Positions 1 to 8,271 of a stretch of 64,000 nucleotides of DNA are shown here, piece after piece. Position numbers and translations under genes: made by a program. How positions within the stretch are numbered: the first letter of the stretch is position 1; each line of letters begins with the position of its first letter. The notes beneath the pieces were generated by a model, which had not been told where the DNA came from, ran no database searches, and saw only the letters and a program-made list of their open reading frames with translations. Source of the stretch: Nonomuraea aurantiaca (GTDB lineage Bacteria; Actinomycetota; Actinomycetes; Streptosporangiales; Streptosporangiaceae); the NCBI RefSeq assembly GCF_020215705.1, contig NZ_JAIWNB010000004.1, positions 124,001-188,000 of the forward strand. The letters run 5' to 3'.

Positions 1-2220
1 CCCGGCTTCGACAAGGGATACCAGCTCCTGGAGATCGGTCCCCTGAGCAGTGAGGCGGCGAACCGGCTGCTCGACCAGCAACCGACGCCACCCACCGGCC
101 GAACCCGCGTACGAATCCTTCAGCAGGCAGCCGGAAATCCGTTGGCCCTGGTCGAACTCGCCCGCGCCACCGCCACCCGGCAGTCCGACGGCAGCAGCGT
201 GGAGGGCCCGCTGCCCGTCACCGACCGATTGGAGCGGATCTTTGCGGAACACGCGAAGTTCCTGCCGGAGGCAACCCGCCGGCCCCTGCTGCTTCTCGCG
301 GCCGCTGATGCCACGGACGCGCCGACGGCCTCTCGGGGCCTGCCTGAGACTGACGACAGGGCGTGGGCACCCGCGGAGCGGGCCGGTCTCGTACGCCAGG
401 ACGGCCCTCAGATCTCCTTCCGCCACCCGCTCATCCGCTCGGCCATCTACCATGCCGCGTCCTTCGAGGAACGCAGGCAAGCACATCTCGCTCTCGCGGA
501 GCTGCTGAGCGAGGAACCCGACCGCCGAGCCTGGCACCTCGCCGCCGCGACCATGCGTCCCGACGAAGACGTGTCGGCTGCTCTGCAGGAGACGGCCGAC
601 CGGGCCCGGCGCCGGGGCGGCTACGCGGCCGCTGCCGCTGCTCTGCAACGCGCCGCGGAACTGAGCCCGCGCCGCGAGAAGCAGGCGAGACTGCTGAGCG
701 AAGCCGCCACCATGGCCGTCTTCACCGGTCAGCTCGGCTGGGTGGAACACCTGGCCGCCGAGGTCCGGGGGCGCAGTGACGACCCGGCCCTGATCGGCAG
801 GGCCTCGCTGGCCACCGGGCAGCTCATGACCCTGCGCCCGAACCACGCGGCGGCCTTCGCCCTGCTGACCCATATCGCCGACGAGGCGGCAGCCGCCCAC
901 TCGCCCCGCGTGCTCGACGCGCTCGCCGCGGCGGCGGTGGTCCGCTACTACTCGGGCGAGGAGTCCCAGCAACAGCGGATCGAGGACCTGCTGCCCGCCA
1001 TACAGGACTCCAGCGTCGGGGGCGCCCTGCGCGCCTGGGTGCTGGCCGTCTCCGACCCCAACGGCGCGGGAGCCTCTCTCGCCCCTGCGCTTCCTGGGCT
1101 GATCGCCGAGGCCAAGGACGACGCCGGCAGTCTGACCGCGCTCGCCATCGTGGCCTGGCTCCTGGACCGGACCGCCCTCGCCGCCCGGACCTTCGACGCG
1201 GCGTTCGGCCGGTGGCAGGCCCGGGGTTCGCTGCCGGAGGGCCTGGGATGTGCCGCCGGCTGGGCCTACCTGGAGCAGGGCCGGTGGGCCGAGGCCCGCT
1301 CGGTGGCCGCCGAGATCGCGGGCGTGGCGTCGACGGCTGGACTGGACCACGCCGAGGCGTGTGCGCGCGCTCTCGACGCGACGGTTCTCGCGCTGCTTGG
1401 CGAGTCGGCCGACGCGCGTCGGATGGCCGAGCAGGCGCTGGCCCTCGTCGACCCGCTGGAAAGCCGCTCCGTCGCGGTCTTCGCGCATCGTGCCCTGGGC
1501 CTGGCGGCGGTGGCCGAGGGCGACTACGACACCGCGTATGCGCGATTCCGCTCCGCTTTCACCGACGGCGGCGATCCGGTGCACTACCACGTCTCCTACA
1601 TGGTCCTCGCCGAACTCGCCGCGGCGGCCGTCCGCCGGGGGCGACAGCAGGAGGCCGCCGAACTGCTGGAACGGTCGGCGCTGCGCTTGGGTGGAGGCAT
1701 GTCGGCACGGATCACCGCACTGCTCGACCGAGGGCGCGCCTTGCTCGCCGAACCGGAGCACGCGGAACCGTACTTCCAGGCGGCACTGGCCGACGAAATG
1801 GGCGAGCAGCGGCCGTTCGAGCGGGCTCAGACACGGCTCGACTACGGTGAGTGGCTCAGGAGGCAGCGTCGTATCGCCGAGGCCCGCCCACTGCTGACCA
1901 CGGCACTCGACACCTTCCAACGGCTCGGCGCGCAACCATGGATCGAGCGGGCGAAGGCCGAACTGCGCGCTGCGGGCATCGAGGCCGCCGACAGCGTGGT
2001 GCCCAGTGCCTTCACTGAACTCAGTCCCCAGCAGCAGCAGATCGTCCAGCTCGCCGCTCGCGGCCTGACGAACCGTGAGATCGGAGAGAGACTCTTCCTC
2101 TCGCCGCGCACGGTCGGCTCCCACCTATACCGGGTCTTCCCCAAACTGGGCATCACCGCCCGGTCACAGCTCCGCAACGTGGTCGAAGGCACCCTGTCCG
2201 GCTTGGGCGCGCAGATCTGA
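1..2220 (+). CDS. LuxR-family (LAL-type) regulator, 5'-truncated by window edge
   Basis: The reading frame is open from base 1, so the gene begins upstream of the window; 739 residues are visible. The first part (PLSSEAANRLL, then AAGNPLALVELA near residues 40-55) matches the C-terminal part of the AAA-type ATPase module of large LuxR (LAL/MalT-like) regulators. A long alpha-helical, TPR-like middle follows. The last 60 residues form a LuxR helix-turn-helix (LSPQQQQIVQLAARG, then TNREIGERLFLSPRTVGSHL). Such proteins are ATP-dependent activators, often of secondary-metabolite or catabolic genes. The target is unknown. Downstream lies a convergent, truncated operon, so the neighbour on this side says nothing about its job. 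Confidence 0.93.
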   Translation, partial: PGFDKGYQLLEIGPLSSEAANRLLDQQPTPPTGRTRVRILQQAAGNPLALVELARATATRQSDGSSVEGPLPVTDRLERIFAEHAKFLPEATRRPLLLLAAADATDAPTASRGLPETDDRAWAPAERAGLVRQDGPQISFRHPLIRSAIYHAASFEERRQAHLALAELLSEEPDRRAWHLAAATMRPDEDVSAALQETADRARRRGGYAAAAAALQRAAELSPRREKQARLLSEAATMAVFTGQLGWVEHLAAEVRGRSDDPALIGRASLATGQLMTLRPNHAAAFALLTHIADEAAAAHSPRVLDALAAAAVVRYYSGEESQQQRIEDLLPAIQDSSVGGALRAWVLAVSDPNGAGASLAPALPGLIAEAKDDAGSLTALAIVAWLLDRTALAARTFDAAFGRWQARGSLPEGLGCAAGWAYLEQGRWAEARSVAAEIAGVASTAGLDHAEACARALDATVLALLGESADARRMAEQALALVDPLESRSVAVFAHRALGLAAVAEGDYDTAYARFRSAFTDGGDPVHYHVSYMVLAELAAAAVRRGRQQEAAELLERSALRLGGGMSARITALLDRGRALLAEPEHAEPYFQAALADEMGEQRPFERAQTRLDYGEWLRRQRRIAEARPLLTTALDTFQRLGAQPWIERAKAELRAAGIEAADSVVPSAFTELSPQQQQIVQLAARGLTNREIGERLFLSPRTVGSHLYRVFPKLGITARSQLRNVVEGTLSGLGAQI

Positions 2221-2440
2221 GACGGCGTCCGCTGCTCCACGCGTACCGGCCCGCAGGCTGTCCGGCATGCCAGCGAACCCACCGAAGCTTTCCACCGCCT
2301 TGGTGACCGCCCATACGCCCCCGAGTGATGGGCTGCGTCTCGATCGCCCAGGTCAGGGTGGTGCTCTGGGCCTGCTGGGCGGACGACTGGGAACCGCAGG
2401 CGGCCAGGGTGAGCATGAGCACGACCAGGGTCCGCTTCAT
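2153..2440 (-). pseudogene. Truncated ABC transporter substrate-binding lipoprotein
   Basis: The ATG at 2440 overlaps the stop of the upstream monooxygenase gene as ATGA, so this is the next cistron of the leftward operon. It starts with a lipoprotein signal ([15 protein letters not shown], lipobox LAAC) and a mature start TLTWAIETQPIT. That is the usual opening of family 5 (peptide/nickel-type) solute-binding proteins, which run to about 500 residues. After roughly 38 residues, near base 2325, family likeness stops and the frame runs on into unrelated sequence, ending at 2153 inside the opposite-strand LuxR gene. I read this as a deletion scar that removed the rest of the binding protein and probably the permease and ATPase genes. 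Confidence 0.7.
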
Positions 2441-3549
2441 GAGCGGCCGTCCCAGGCCTCGGCCAGCAGCTCGTAGGAGCGTACGCGGTCGGCGTGGTCG
2501 TGGGTGATGGTCGTGACCAGCAGTTCGTCGGCGCCCGTCACCCGCCGCAGCACGCGCAGCCGCTCGGCGACGGCCTCGGGCGTGCCGACGAACCGCGTGT
2601 CGATCCGGTCCTTCACCAGCGCCAGGTCCTCGGCACTCCAGACGTGCGCGTCGGCTTCCTCGGGTGTCGGGTACGTCCTGGCGCCCGCCCCGGTCCTGAT
2701 GCTGCGTACCCACAGCCCGTACGGCTTGGCCAGCTCCCGCGCGGTCTCGTCGTCATCGGCCACGACGACGTCGGCCGAGACGATCACGTAGGGCTCGGCC
2801 AGGGCCTTCGACGGCTTGAACGCCTTCCGGTAGCCCTCGACGGCTTCCAGGACGCTGGAGGGGCTGACGTGGTAGTTGGCCGCGAACGGCAGCCCGCGTT
2901 CGCCCGCCACCTGGGCGCTCTGGCCGCCGCTGCTGCCGAGGATCCACAGCTCCACCTCCGCCCCCTCGCCGGGAACAGCGTGCGCTTGGTGGTCGCCGTT
3001 CAGGAACGAGATGACGTCGTCGATCTGCGCGGCGAAGTCGGGCGTCTGAGCGCCGGGCTGCTGGAGCAGCGAGGCGTGGAAGGCCAGCTGCGGGTGGGCG
3101 GCGAGCCTGGACCAGTCGAACGGCGGCGGAATGAGCAGCCCGTCGACGACCCGTCCCGCCGCCGCCACGCTGAGCGGGGGCTTCGCCGGAGCGGCCGCGG
3201 CGGCGAGTTCGGCGCGGCGTTGGCCGGAGCGGCCGATGCCGAGGTCGATCCGGCCCGGATACAGCGCGTCGATCAGCCCGAACTGCTCCACCACCGACAG
3301 CGGCGTCTGGTGCCCGAGCTGCACGGCTCCCGATCCGACCCTGATCCCGCCGGTGGCCGCCGCCACCAGGCCGATGAGCACGGCCGGAGCCGAGCTGGCC
3401 ACGCCTGGGGCGAAATGGTGCTCGGCCACCCAGTAGCGGCGATAGCCGAACGACTCGGCCCGCCGGGCCAGGTCGATGGTGTTGAGCAGCGCGTCACGCG
3501 CGGTGCCGCCGGAGGGGATGGGGGCGAGGTCGAGGATGGACAGCGTCAC
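2437..3549 (-). CDS. LLM-class flavin-dependent oxidoreductase (MsnO8-like)
   Basis: A 370-residue bacterial-luciferase-like TIM-barrel protein. Family signs are the N-terminal [22 protein letters not shown] near residue 40, the strand [14 protein letters not shown], and [12 protein letters not shown] near residue 110. LLM enzymes use reduced flavin from a partner reductase to oxygenate small substrates such as sulfonates, aldehydes or chelators. The GTG start at 3549 overlaps the preceding stop (GTGA). It is the last intact cistron of a four-monooxygenase operon and is followed at once by a truncated transporter lipoprotein. No flavin reductase gene lies in the operon. Confidence 0.9.
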   Translation of the reverse strand: MTLSILDLAPIPSGGTARDALLNTIDLARRAESFGYRRYWVAEHHFAPGVASSAPAVLIGLVAAATGGIRVGSGAVQLGHQTPLSVVEQFGLIDALYPGRIDLGIGRSGQRRAELAAAAAPAKPPLSVAAAGRVVDGLLIPPPFDWSRLAAHPQLAFHASLLQQPGAQTPDFAAQIDDVISFLNGDHQAHAVPGEGAEVELWILGSSGGQSAQVAGERGLPFAANYHVSPSSVLEAVEGYRKAFKPSKALAEPYVIVSADVVVADDDETARELAKPYGLWVRSIRTGAGARTYPTPEEADAHVWSAEDLALVKDRIDTRFVGTPEAVAERLRVLRRVTGADELLVTTITHDHADRVRSYELLAEAWDGRS

Positions 3550-4580
3550 GCGGCACCTCCGGGGAACGGCCTGCTGGGGATCTCCTGGCGCAGTACGGGC
3601 GCGATCTCCGCCTGGAACAGCTCCAGCGCGTCCCTGTGCTGCTTGGGCGTGAGCCCGTCGGCGTCGGCGTGCAGGTGCATGACCTCATGCCCGAACCGCT
3701 GGTGATAGCGCAGCACCTTGTCGATGATCTGCTGCGGGCTGCCGACCAGGATCGAGCTGCGTTCGATGGCGTCCTCCAGCGTGGCGAAGACCGGCTCGAT
3801 CCCGAGCTTGGCGAACAGCGCCAGCCGGGCGTCGAAGATCGGCCGGTAGGTCTCGATCGCCTCCTGCGAGGTCCGGGCCGCGTAGTAGCCGGCCGTCCCC
3901 GCCCCGACCAGCGCGTCGGCCGGGTCGTGCCCGTAGCGGACCCACTGTTTTCGGTAGTAGTCGATCAGGTCGGCGTACGGCTCGATGGGGTTGGTGACGT
4001 TCGCGGAGAACAGCGGGTCGCCGTAGTAGGCGGCCAGGTCCACCGACTCCTTGCTGGTGGCGCTGCCGTGCCAGACCCTGATCGGCCGCTGGAGCGGCCG
4101 GGGCCAGGTCTCGGCCTCGGTCAGCGCGGGACGGAACCGGCCCGCCCAGGTGACCTTGTCCTCCCGCCAGAGGCGCCGGAACAGGTCGTACCCCTCGCGG
4201 TTGCGGTCCCACTGGTCCTCGGCGGTGACGTGGAAGAGCCGGGCCTGCGCCGCCCCGTTCCCCTTGCCGATGATCAGCTCCAGCCTGCCCTCCGAGAGGT
4301 GGTCGAGCGTGGCATAGTCCTCGAAGGCGCGTACGGGATCGAGCAGGCTCAGCGTGGTGACCGCGGTGAACAGCCGGATCCTGGACGTCTTGGCCGCGAT
4401 GTGGCTCAGCACCACCGGTGGCGAGGAGGAGATGAACGGCCGCTCGTGCCGCTCCCCCACCCCGAACCCGTCGAAGCCCAGCTCCTCGGCCAGCACCGCG
4501 TTGTCGACGACCTCGCGGAACCGCTCGGTGTGCGACCGCTGGTCGTTATGGACGATTAACGTGATGGCCAGAAATTTCAT
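3546..4580 (-). CDS. LLM-class flavin-dependent oxidoreductase
   Basis: 344 residues, starting at the ATG at 4580, which overlaps the upstream stop by ATGA. The luciferase-like fold is shown by [18 protein letters not shown] near residue 35, [42 protein letters not shown], and a late [25 protein letters not shown]. It belongs to a different LLM subgroup from its two upstream and one downstream neighbours, so the operon holds four diverged rather than freshly duplicated enzymes. Substrate unknown. The neighbouring remnant of an uptake lipoprotein suggests an imported organic nutrient. Confidence 0.9.
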   Translation of the reverse strand: MKFLAITLIVHNDQRSHTERFREVVDNAVLAEELGFDGFGVGERHERPFISSSPPVVLSHIAAKTSRIRLFTAVTTLSLLDPVRAFEDYATLDHLSEGRLELIIGKGNGAAQARLFHVTAEDQWDRNREGYDLFRRLWREDKVTWAGRFRPALTEAETWPRPLQRPIRVWHGSATSKESVDLAAYYGDPLFSANVTNPIEPYADLIDYYRKQWVRYGHDPADALVGAGTAGYYAARTSQEAIETYRPIFDARLALFAKLGIEPVFATLEDAIERSSILVGSPQQIIDKVLRYHQRFGHEVMHLHADADGLTPKQHRDALELFQAEIAPVLRQEIPSRPFPGGAA

Positions 4581-5731
4581 GACACCTCCGCATAGCGGCT
4601 GGCCGGGCGCGGCAGGCCGAGCAGCCCGCGCAGCGTCATGGCCTCGTACGAGCGCCTGAACGCCCCGCGCCCGCGCAGCTCCGCCGTCAGCCCCCGGGTG
4701 ATCGCCTCCAGGTCGTACGGCAGCGCGCCTGGACGCAGCCGGTACCCCTCGATCCCGGCCCGCCGCCACGTGAGCAGCAGCTCCGCCAGCTCCTCCGGGG
4801 TGCCGGTGAAGATCGCGGCGTCGGAGCGCAGCTCGGCCCCGTCGAGCCTGTCGAGCCGGGCCTTGCGCTCCGCCGCGTCGTCACCCAGGAACACGACCAG
4901 GTCGGCGAAGACCCGCAGCTCCGCCGACAGCTGCCTGACCTCCTCGACGATGGCGCGTGCCTGGTCGGCGGAGTGCGGCGTGACGTACACGATGTCGGCG
5001 CCGCCCGCGGCGAACTCGTACGGCAGGCGCGCGTGGGCGAGCGCCGTGACCACTGGCTGGCCCTGCGGCGACCGAGGCGTGATCGACGGCCCCCGCACCG
5101 AGAAGAACCGCCCGGCGAAGTCGATGTAGTGAAGCTTGTCCCGGTCGATGAAACGGCCGGTCGCCAGGTCGCGGATCTCCGCGTCGTCCTCCCAGCTGTC
5201 CCAGAGCCGCCGCACGACCTCGACCGCGTCGGCGGCCTCCGCGAACAGCGCTCGGACGTGCTCGTCATCGATCGAGAAAGACCCGTCCAGCCGGGGGAAC
5301 GGGCGGCGCCCGAAATGCGCCGCCTCGGTGCTCCTGGCCGAGATCTGCGGCCGCCACCCGGCTCGCCCGCCGCTGACGTGGTCGAGTGTGGCGATGCCGA
5401 TCGCCACGTGGAACGGCTCGGTGTGCGTGGTCGTGGCCGTCGGCACCAGCCCGATCCGGCTGGTGAGCGGCGCCAGCCGGGCGGCCAGCAGTACCGCATC
5501 GAAGCGCCCGCGCACCTGGTCGGCCCGACCGTCGGGCCCGTCCAGCAGCGTGGACTGGAGGCTGAGCGAGTCCTCGATCGTGACGAAGTCGAGCAGTCCC
5601 CGCTCGGCCTCGGCCACGAGCTCCGCCCAGTAGCGGGCCGAGAAGATCGCCTCAGGCCGCGCGGACGCCTCGCGCCAGGCGGCGGGATGCCAGCCGGCGC
5701 CGTCCAGCGCGACGGCGAGATGCAGGGTCAC
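4577..5731 (-). CDS. LLM-class flavin-dependent oxidoreductase
   Basis: 384 residues from the GTG at 5731. This start is chosen because the family-like sequence TLHLAVALDGAGWHP begins there and AAGGA lies about 10 nt upstream; extending upstream adds 34 residues without family likeness. Motifs: LLDFVTIEDSLSLQ, TSRIGLVPTATTTHTEPFHVA, DHVSGGRAGW, and SPQGQPVVTALAH in the middle, as in NtaA/SnaA/DszA-type monooxygenases. The stop of a 15-residue micro-ORF (TAG) overlaps this GTG, and its own stop overlaps the next ATG, so translation of the whole set is probably coupled. Confidence 0.9.
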   Translation of the reverse strand: MTLHLAVALDGAGWHPAAWREASARPEAIFSARYWAELVAEAERGLLDFVTIEDSLSLQSTLLDGPDGRADQVRGRFDAVLLAARLAPLTSRIGLVPTATTTHTEPFHVAIGIATLDHVSGGRAGWRPQISARSTEAAHFGRRPFPRLDGSFSIDDEHVRALFAEAADAVEVVRRLWDSWEDDAEIRDLATGRFIDRDKLHYIDFAGRFFSVRGPSITPRSPQGQPVVTALAHARLPYEFAAGGADIVYVTPHSADQARAIVEEVRQLSAELRVFADLVVFLGDDAAERKARLDRLDGAELRSDAAIFTGTPEELAELLLTWRRAGIEGYRLRPGALPYDLEAITRGLTAELRGRGAFRRSYEAMTLRGLLGLPRPASRYAEVS

Positions 5732-5778
5732 TAGGGCACCATCCTTCTGGTGGGCATCGTTACGGTGCTCGCTGTCAT
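5731..5778 (-). CDS. Coupled micro-ORF (15 residues) inside the monooxygenase operon
   Basis: Reads MTASTVTMPTRRMVP then TAG. Its ATG overlaps the stop of the upstream LLM gene (ATGA) and its TAG overlaps the GTG of the next LLM gene (TAGTG). A GGAG lies 5 nt before the ATG. The stop/start junction sits in a perfect 14-bp palindrome (5771-5784), and GGTGCTCGC is directly repeated on both sides (5764-5772 and 5790-5798). It bridges what would otherwise be a 43-bp gap between two otherwise tightly overlapped genes. It may be a genuine tiny peptide, a translational bridge, or chance. Confidence 0.4.
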   Translation of the reverse strand: MTASTVTMPTRRMVP

Positions 5779-7094
5779 GACAGCTCCAGGTGCTCGCGCA
5801 GGGTGGTGCCGGTGTAGTCGGCACGGAAGGCACCGCGTTCCTGTAGCAGCGGCACCACGCGGTCCACGAACTCGTCGAGCCCGCCTGGCGTCAGATGCGG
5901 CACCAGGATGAACCCGTCCGCCGCGTCCGCCTGCACGTGCTCGTCGATCTGCCGGGCCACGCCCGCCGGGGTCCCGACGAACGTCTGCCGCCCGGTCACC
6001 TCGATCACCAGCTCGCGGATCGTCAGCTTCTTCTCCTCGGCCAGCGCCCGCCATTTCGCGGCCACCGCCGCCCGGTCGCCGAACGGCACCCGCCCCTGCG
6101 AGACGCCCTCCGACAGGTCGGGCTCGACGTCCGGCAGCGGCCCGTCCGGGTCGTAGGCCGACATGTCACGACCCCACACCTGCTCGATGAAGGCGGTCGC
6201 GGTCTGCGGGCCGACCTGCTGACGGCGGATGGCGGCCGCGTTCTCGGCGGCCTCCTCCTCGGTGTCGCCCAGCGCGTACGTGGCCGCGGGCATGATCTTC
6301 AACTGGTCCGGCTCGCGGTGGTAACGCGCCAGGCGGCTTTTGACGTCGGCGTAGAAGGCCCGGCCATCCTCCAGCGTGCCGTGGCGGCTGAAGATCACGT
6401 CGGCCGTGGCGGCGGCGAACTCCCTGCCCTCGTCGGAGTCCCCGGCCTGAATGATGACGGGATGCCCTTGCGGGCTGCGCGGCAGGGTGAACTCACCTTC
6501 GACGGCGAAATGCGGGCCCTCGTGGTGGACGGTCCCGATGGCGGCGGGGCGTACGAACTGGGCTCGGCTCTTGTCGGCGAGGTGCGCGCCCGGCTGCCAG
6601 GAGTCCCAGAGCTCGCGCGAGAGGCGGACGAACTCGGCGGCGCGGGTGTAGCGGTCGGCGCGGTCGAGGTAGCCGCCGCGCCGGAAGTTCTCGCCGGTGA
6701 AGGCGTCGGAGGTGGTCACCACGTTCCAGGCGGCCCGGCCGTCGCTGAGGTGGTCCAGCGTGGACAGGCGCCTGGCCAGTTCGTACGGCTCGTTGAAGGT
6801 GGCGTTGACGGTGCCCGCGAGCCCGAGGCGCTCGGTGACGGCGGCCAGCGCGCTCAGCACGGTGAGCGCCTCGGGGCGGCCGACCACGTCGAGGTCGTGG
6901 ATGCGGCCTTTGAGCTCGCGCAGCCGCAGCCCTTCGGCCAGGAAGAAGAAGTCGAACTTGCCCCGCTCGGCCGTCCTGGCCAGATGGGCGAACGAGGCGA
7001 AGTCGATCTGGCTGCCGGAGCGGGGGTCGGCCCAGACCGTGGTGTTGTTCACGCCGGGGAAGTGGGCCGCGAGATGGATCCGCTTGCGCGTCAC
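5775..7094 (-). CDS. NtaA/SnaA/DszA-family LLM monooxygenase
   Basis: 439 residues from the GTG at 7094 (VTRKRIHLAAHFPGVNN). Typical motifs: FDFFFLAEGLRLR, LGLAGTVNATFNEPYELARRLSTLDHLSDGRAAWNVVTT, NFRRGGYLDRADRY, SPQGHPVIIQAGDSDEGREFAA. The family oxygenates compounds such as nitrilotriacetate, pristinamycin IIB or dibenzothiophene sulfone using FMNH2 from a separate reductase. The GTG has no ribosome site of its own: it overlaps the stop of a 12-residue micro-ORF that carries a strong one, and no other start codon lies close in frame. First large gene of the leftward operon. Confidence 0.92.
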   Translation of the reverse strand: MTRKRIHLAAHFPGVNNTTVWADPRSGSQIDFASFAHLARTAERGKFDFFFLAEGLRLRELKGRIHDLDVVGRPEALTVLSALAAVTERLGLAGTVNATFNEPYELARRLSTLDHLSDGRAAWNVVTTSDAFTGENFRRGGYLDRADRYTRAAEFVRLSRELWDSWQPGAHLADKSRAQFVRPAAIGTVHHEGPHFAVEGEFTLPRSPQGHPVIIQAGDSDEGREFAAATADVIFSRHGTLEDGRAFYADVKSRLARYHREPDQLKIMPAATYALGDTEEEAAENAAAIRRQQVGPQTATAFIEQVWGRDMSAYDPDGPLPDVEPDLSEGVSQGRVPFGDRAAVAAKWRALAEEKKLTIRELVIEVTGRQTFVGTPAGVARQIDEHVQADAADGFILVPHLTPGGLDEFVDRVVPLLQERGAFRADYTGTTLREHLELS

Positions 7095-7129
7095 TGGTCG
7101 CGGAGGTTCGTGTGAGTGGAGTGGGACAT
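7091..7129 (-). CDS. Coupled leader micro-ORF (12 residues) of the monooxygenase operon
   Basis: MSHSTHTNLRDQ then TGA, with a perfect AAGGAGG 4 nt before its ATG. The TGA overlaps the GTG start of the large monooxygenase (GTGA). As the main gene lacks a ribosome site, ribosomes most likely enter here and re-initiate. It does not resemble the cysteine-ending leader peptides found before actinobacterial sulfur genes. Real translation is likely; a regulatory role is inference. Confidence 0.5.
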   Translation of the reverse strand: MSHSTHTNLRDQ

Positions 7130-7154
7130 CGCGCCTCCTTGAATGCCTACATAA

Positions 7155-7183
7155 AAAGTAGGAAAAGAGGGTTTTTATGTCAA
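7155..7183 (-). promoter_or_regulatory. Strong sigma-70-type promoter of the monooxygenase operon
   Basis: On the minus strand there is a perfect -35 TTGACA (7178-7183), a 17-bp spacer and a -10 TACTTT (7155-7160). Transcription would begin about 20 nt before the micro-ORF's ribosome site. Confidence 0.7.
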
Positions 7184-7242
7184 TGGCCACGAGGGAAGGC
7201 GGGGCCGGCAGGCGGCTTTATCCGGGCGCGGCCGCGACGGCT

Positions 7243-7341
7243 TCAGCCGGGTGGGGTCAGCAGGCCGCGCAGGACGCGGGTGAGCTCGGTCGCGTCGTCC
7301 GGCGACAGGCCGGCGGCCAGCCGATGGACGATGGTCCTGGA
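7243..7341 (-). pseudogene. Possible remnant of a MarR-type regulator C-terminus
   Basis: Between the monooxygenase promoter and the ArsR gene, the minus strand reads TIVHRLAAGLSPDDATELT then RVLRGLLTPPG and a stop. This resembles the last helix region of MarR-family regulators. No N-terminal part or start is present. It is short, so likeness may be chance. If real, it is the tail of a regulator lost by deletion next to the operon it could have controlled. Confidence 0.3.
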
Positions 7342-7391
7342 TATGTGCAACTTTATTTGCGCAATTTTCCTTTCGCATCTATGGTGGAGCC

Positions 7392-7979
7392 ATGGCCGCG
7401 CATGAGACCCGCCGGCTCAGCGATCTCGACGAGCTCAAGGCGTTCACGCACCCACTGCGGTTGAAGCTCTACCGGGCTCTGATCGTGGCGGACACGGCGA
7501 CCGCCTCCCAGCTGGCCGACCAGGTCGACGAGGCCGTCTCCCTGGTCAGCTACCACCTGCGCAAACTCGCCGCGCACGGCCTCATCGAAGAGGCCGTGCC
7601 GCAGACCGGCGACGGCAGGGAGCGCTGGTGGCAGATCACCTCGCACCACGTCAGCGCCAGGGCACCGTCCCCGGAGGACGGCCCGGAGATCGTCGCCGCC
7701 CGCACCGCCTTGTCCCGCGTGGCCTCCCGAGTGCAAGACGAGATGTACCAGCGCTACCTCGACGAGCAGCCCGCATGGCCCGCCGAGTGGCGCGGCGCCG
7801 CGTTCGCCAGCGAATACCTGACCTCGCTCACCGCCGAGGAGCTGCGACTGGTCGGCCAGGAGCTCGACGCGGTCGTCGAGAAGTGGTGGGCGCGCGGCAA
7901 AGCCGCCGAGGCGGCGGGCGACACCGAGGGGCGCGAGCACGTCGCCCTGCAGTTCTTCGGATTCCCGTTCCGGGCCTGA
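7392..7979 (+). CDS. ArsR-like winged-helix transcriptional regulator
   Basis: 195 residues. The N-terminal domain (AFTHPLRLKLYRALIVADTA, ASQLADQVDEAVSLVSYHLRKLAAHGLIEE) is a classic ArsR/HTH_20 winged helix; the acidic C-terminal half is typical of actinobacterial members. No metal-binding cysteine pair is visible, so it is probably not a metal sensor. GGAG sits just before the ATG. Upstream an AT-rich stretch carries the palindrome TTGCGCAA (7357-7364) and a nearby half copy, a plausible autoregulatory operator. It diverges from the monooxygenase operon and may control it. Confidence 0.88.
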   Translation: MAAHETRRLSDLDELKAFTHPLRLKLYRALIVADTATASQLADQVDEAVSLVSYHLRKLAAHGLIEEAVPQTGDGRERWWQITSHHVSARAPSPEDGPEIVAARTALSRVASRVQDEMYQRYLDEQPAWPAEWRGAAFASEYLTSLTAEELRLVGQELDAVVEKWWARGKAAEAAGDTEGREHVALQFFGFPFRA

Positions 7980-8015
7980 GCGTCATGGCCCCCGAGACTG
8001 CCAGGAGGTCGGCAC

Positions 8016-8240
8016 ATGCACGCCGACATGTACCTCTACACCGAACGCCACAGAGCCGCCGAGTTACGGGCCGAGGCCACCAGGTGGCGCCTGCTCCGCG
8101 ACCGCCGGCGCGAGCTCCCGCCCAGGTGGGCGGCCGGCGTGACGGCGCTCGGCTGGACCATGGTGTCGGCCGGCCTGCGCCTGATCAGCCTGCCCCAGCG
8201 GCCATCGGGCACCGTCCCGCGCTTCGGTGATCACCACTGA
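8016..8240 (+). CDS. Small hypothetical protein (74 residues)
   Basis: Starts MHADMYLYTERHRAAELRAE after a good AGGAGG ribosome site 7 nt upstream. The N-terminal 35 residues are arginine-rich and helical (ERHRAAELRAEATRWRLLRDRRRE); residues 40-62 form a weak hydrophobic stretch (AAGVTALGWTMVSAGLRLISL), perhaps membrane-associated. Small proteins of this shape are common downstream of regulators in actinomycetes. It follows the ArsR gene by 36 bp and may be cotranscribed. Function unknown. Confidence 0.6.
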   Translation: MHADMYLYTERHRAAELRAEATRWRLLRDRRRELPPRWAAGVTALGWTMVSAGLRLISLPQRPSGTVPRFGDHH

Positions 8241-8243
8241 TAT

Positions 8244-8258
8244 CCTTATGGCGTAAGG
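8244..8258. promoter_or_regulatory. Palindromic operator before TetR gene
   Basis: CCTTA-TGGCG-TAAGG (the inner form CTTATGGCGTAAG is typical of many TetR operators) lies 14 bp before the GTG at 8272. The short distance suggests a leaderless or near-leaderless autoregulated transcript. Confidence 0.55.
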
Positions 8259-8271
8259 GATTATCGCGTCC

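Noticed and set aside
5731..7129. Cysteine-type attenuator leader peptide for sulfur metabolism before the LLM operon
   Set aside because: Neither micro-ORF has the arginine-histidine block and terminal cysteines of those leaders.
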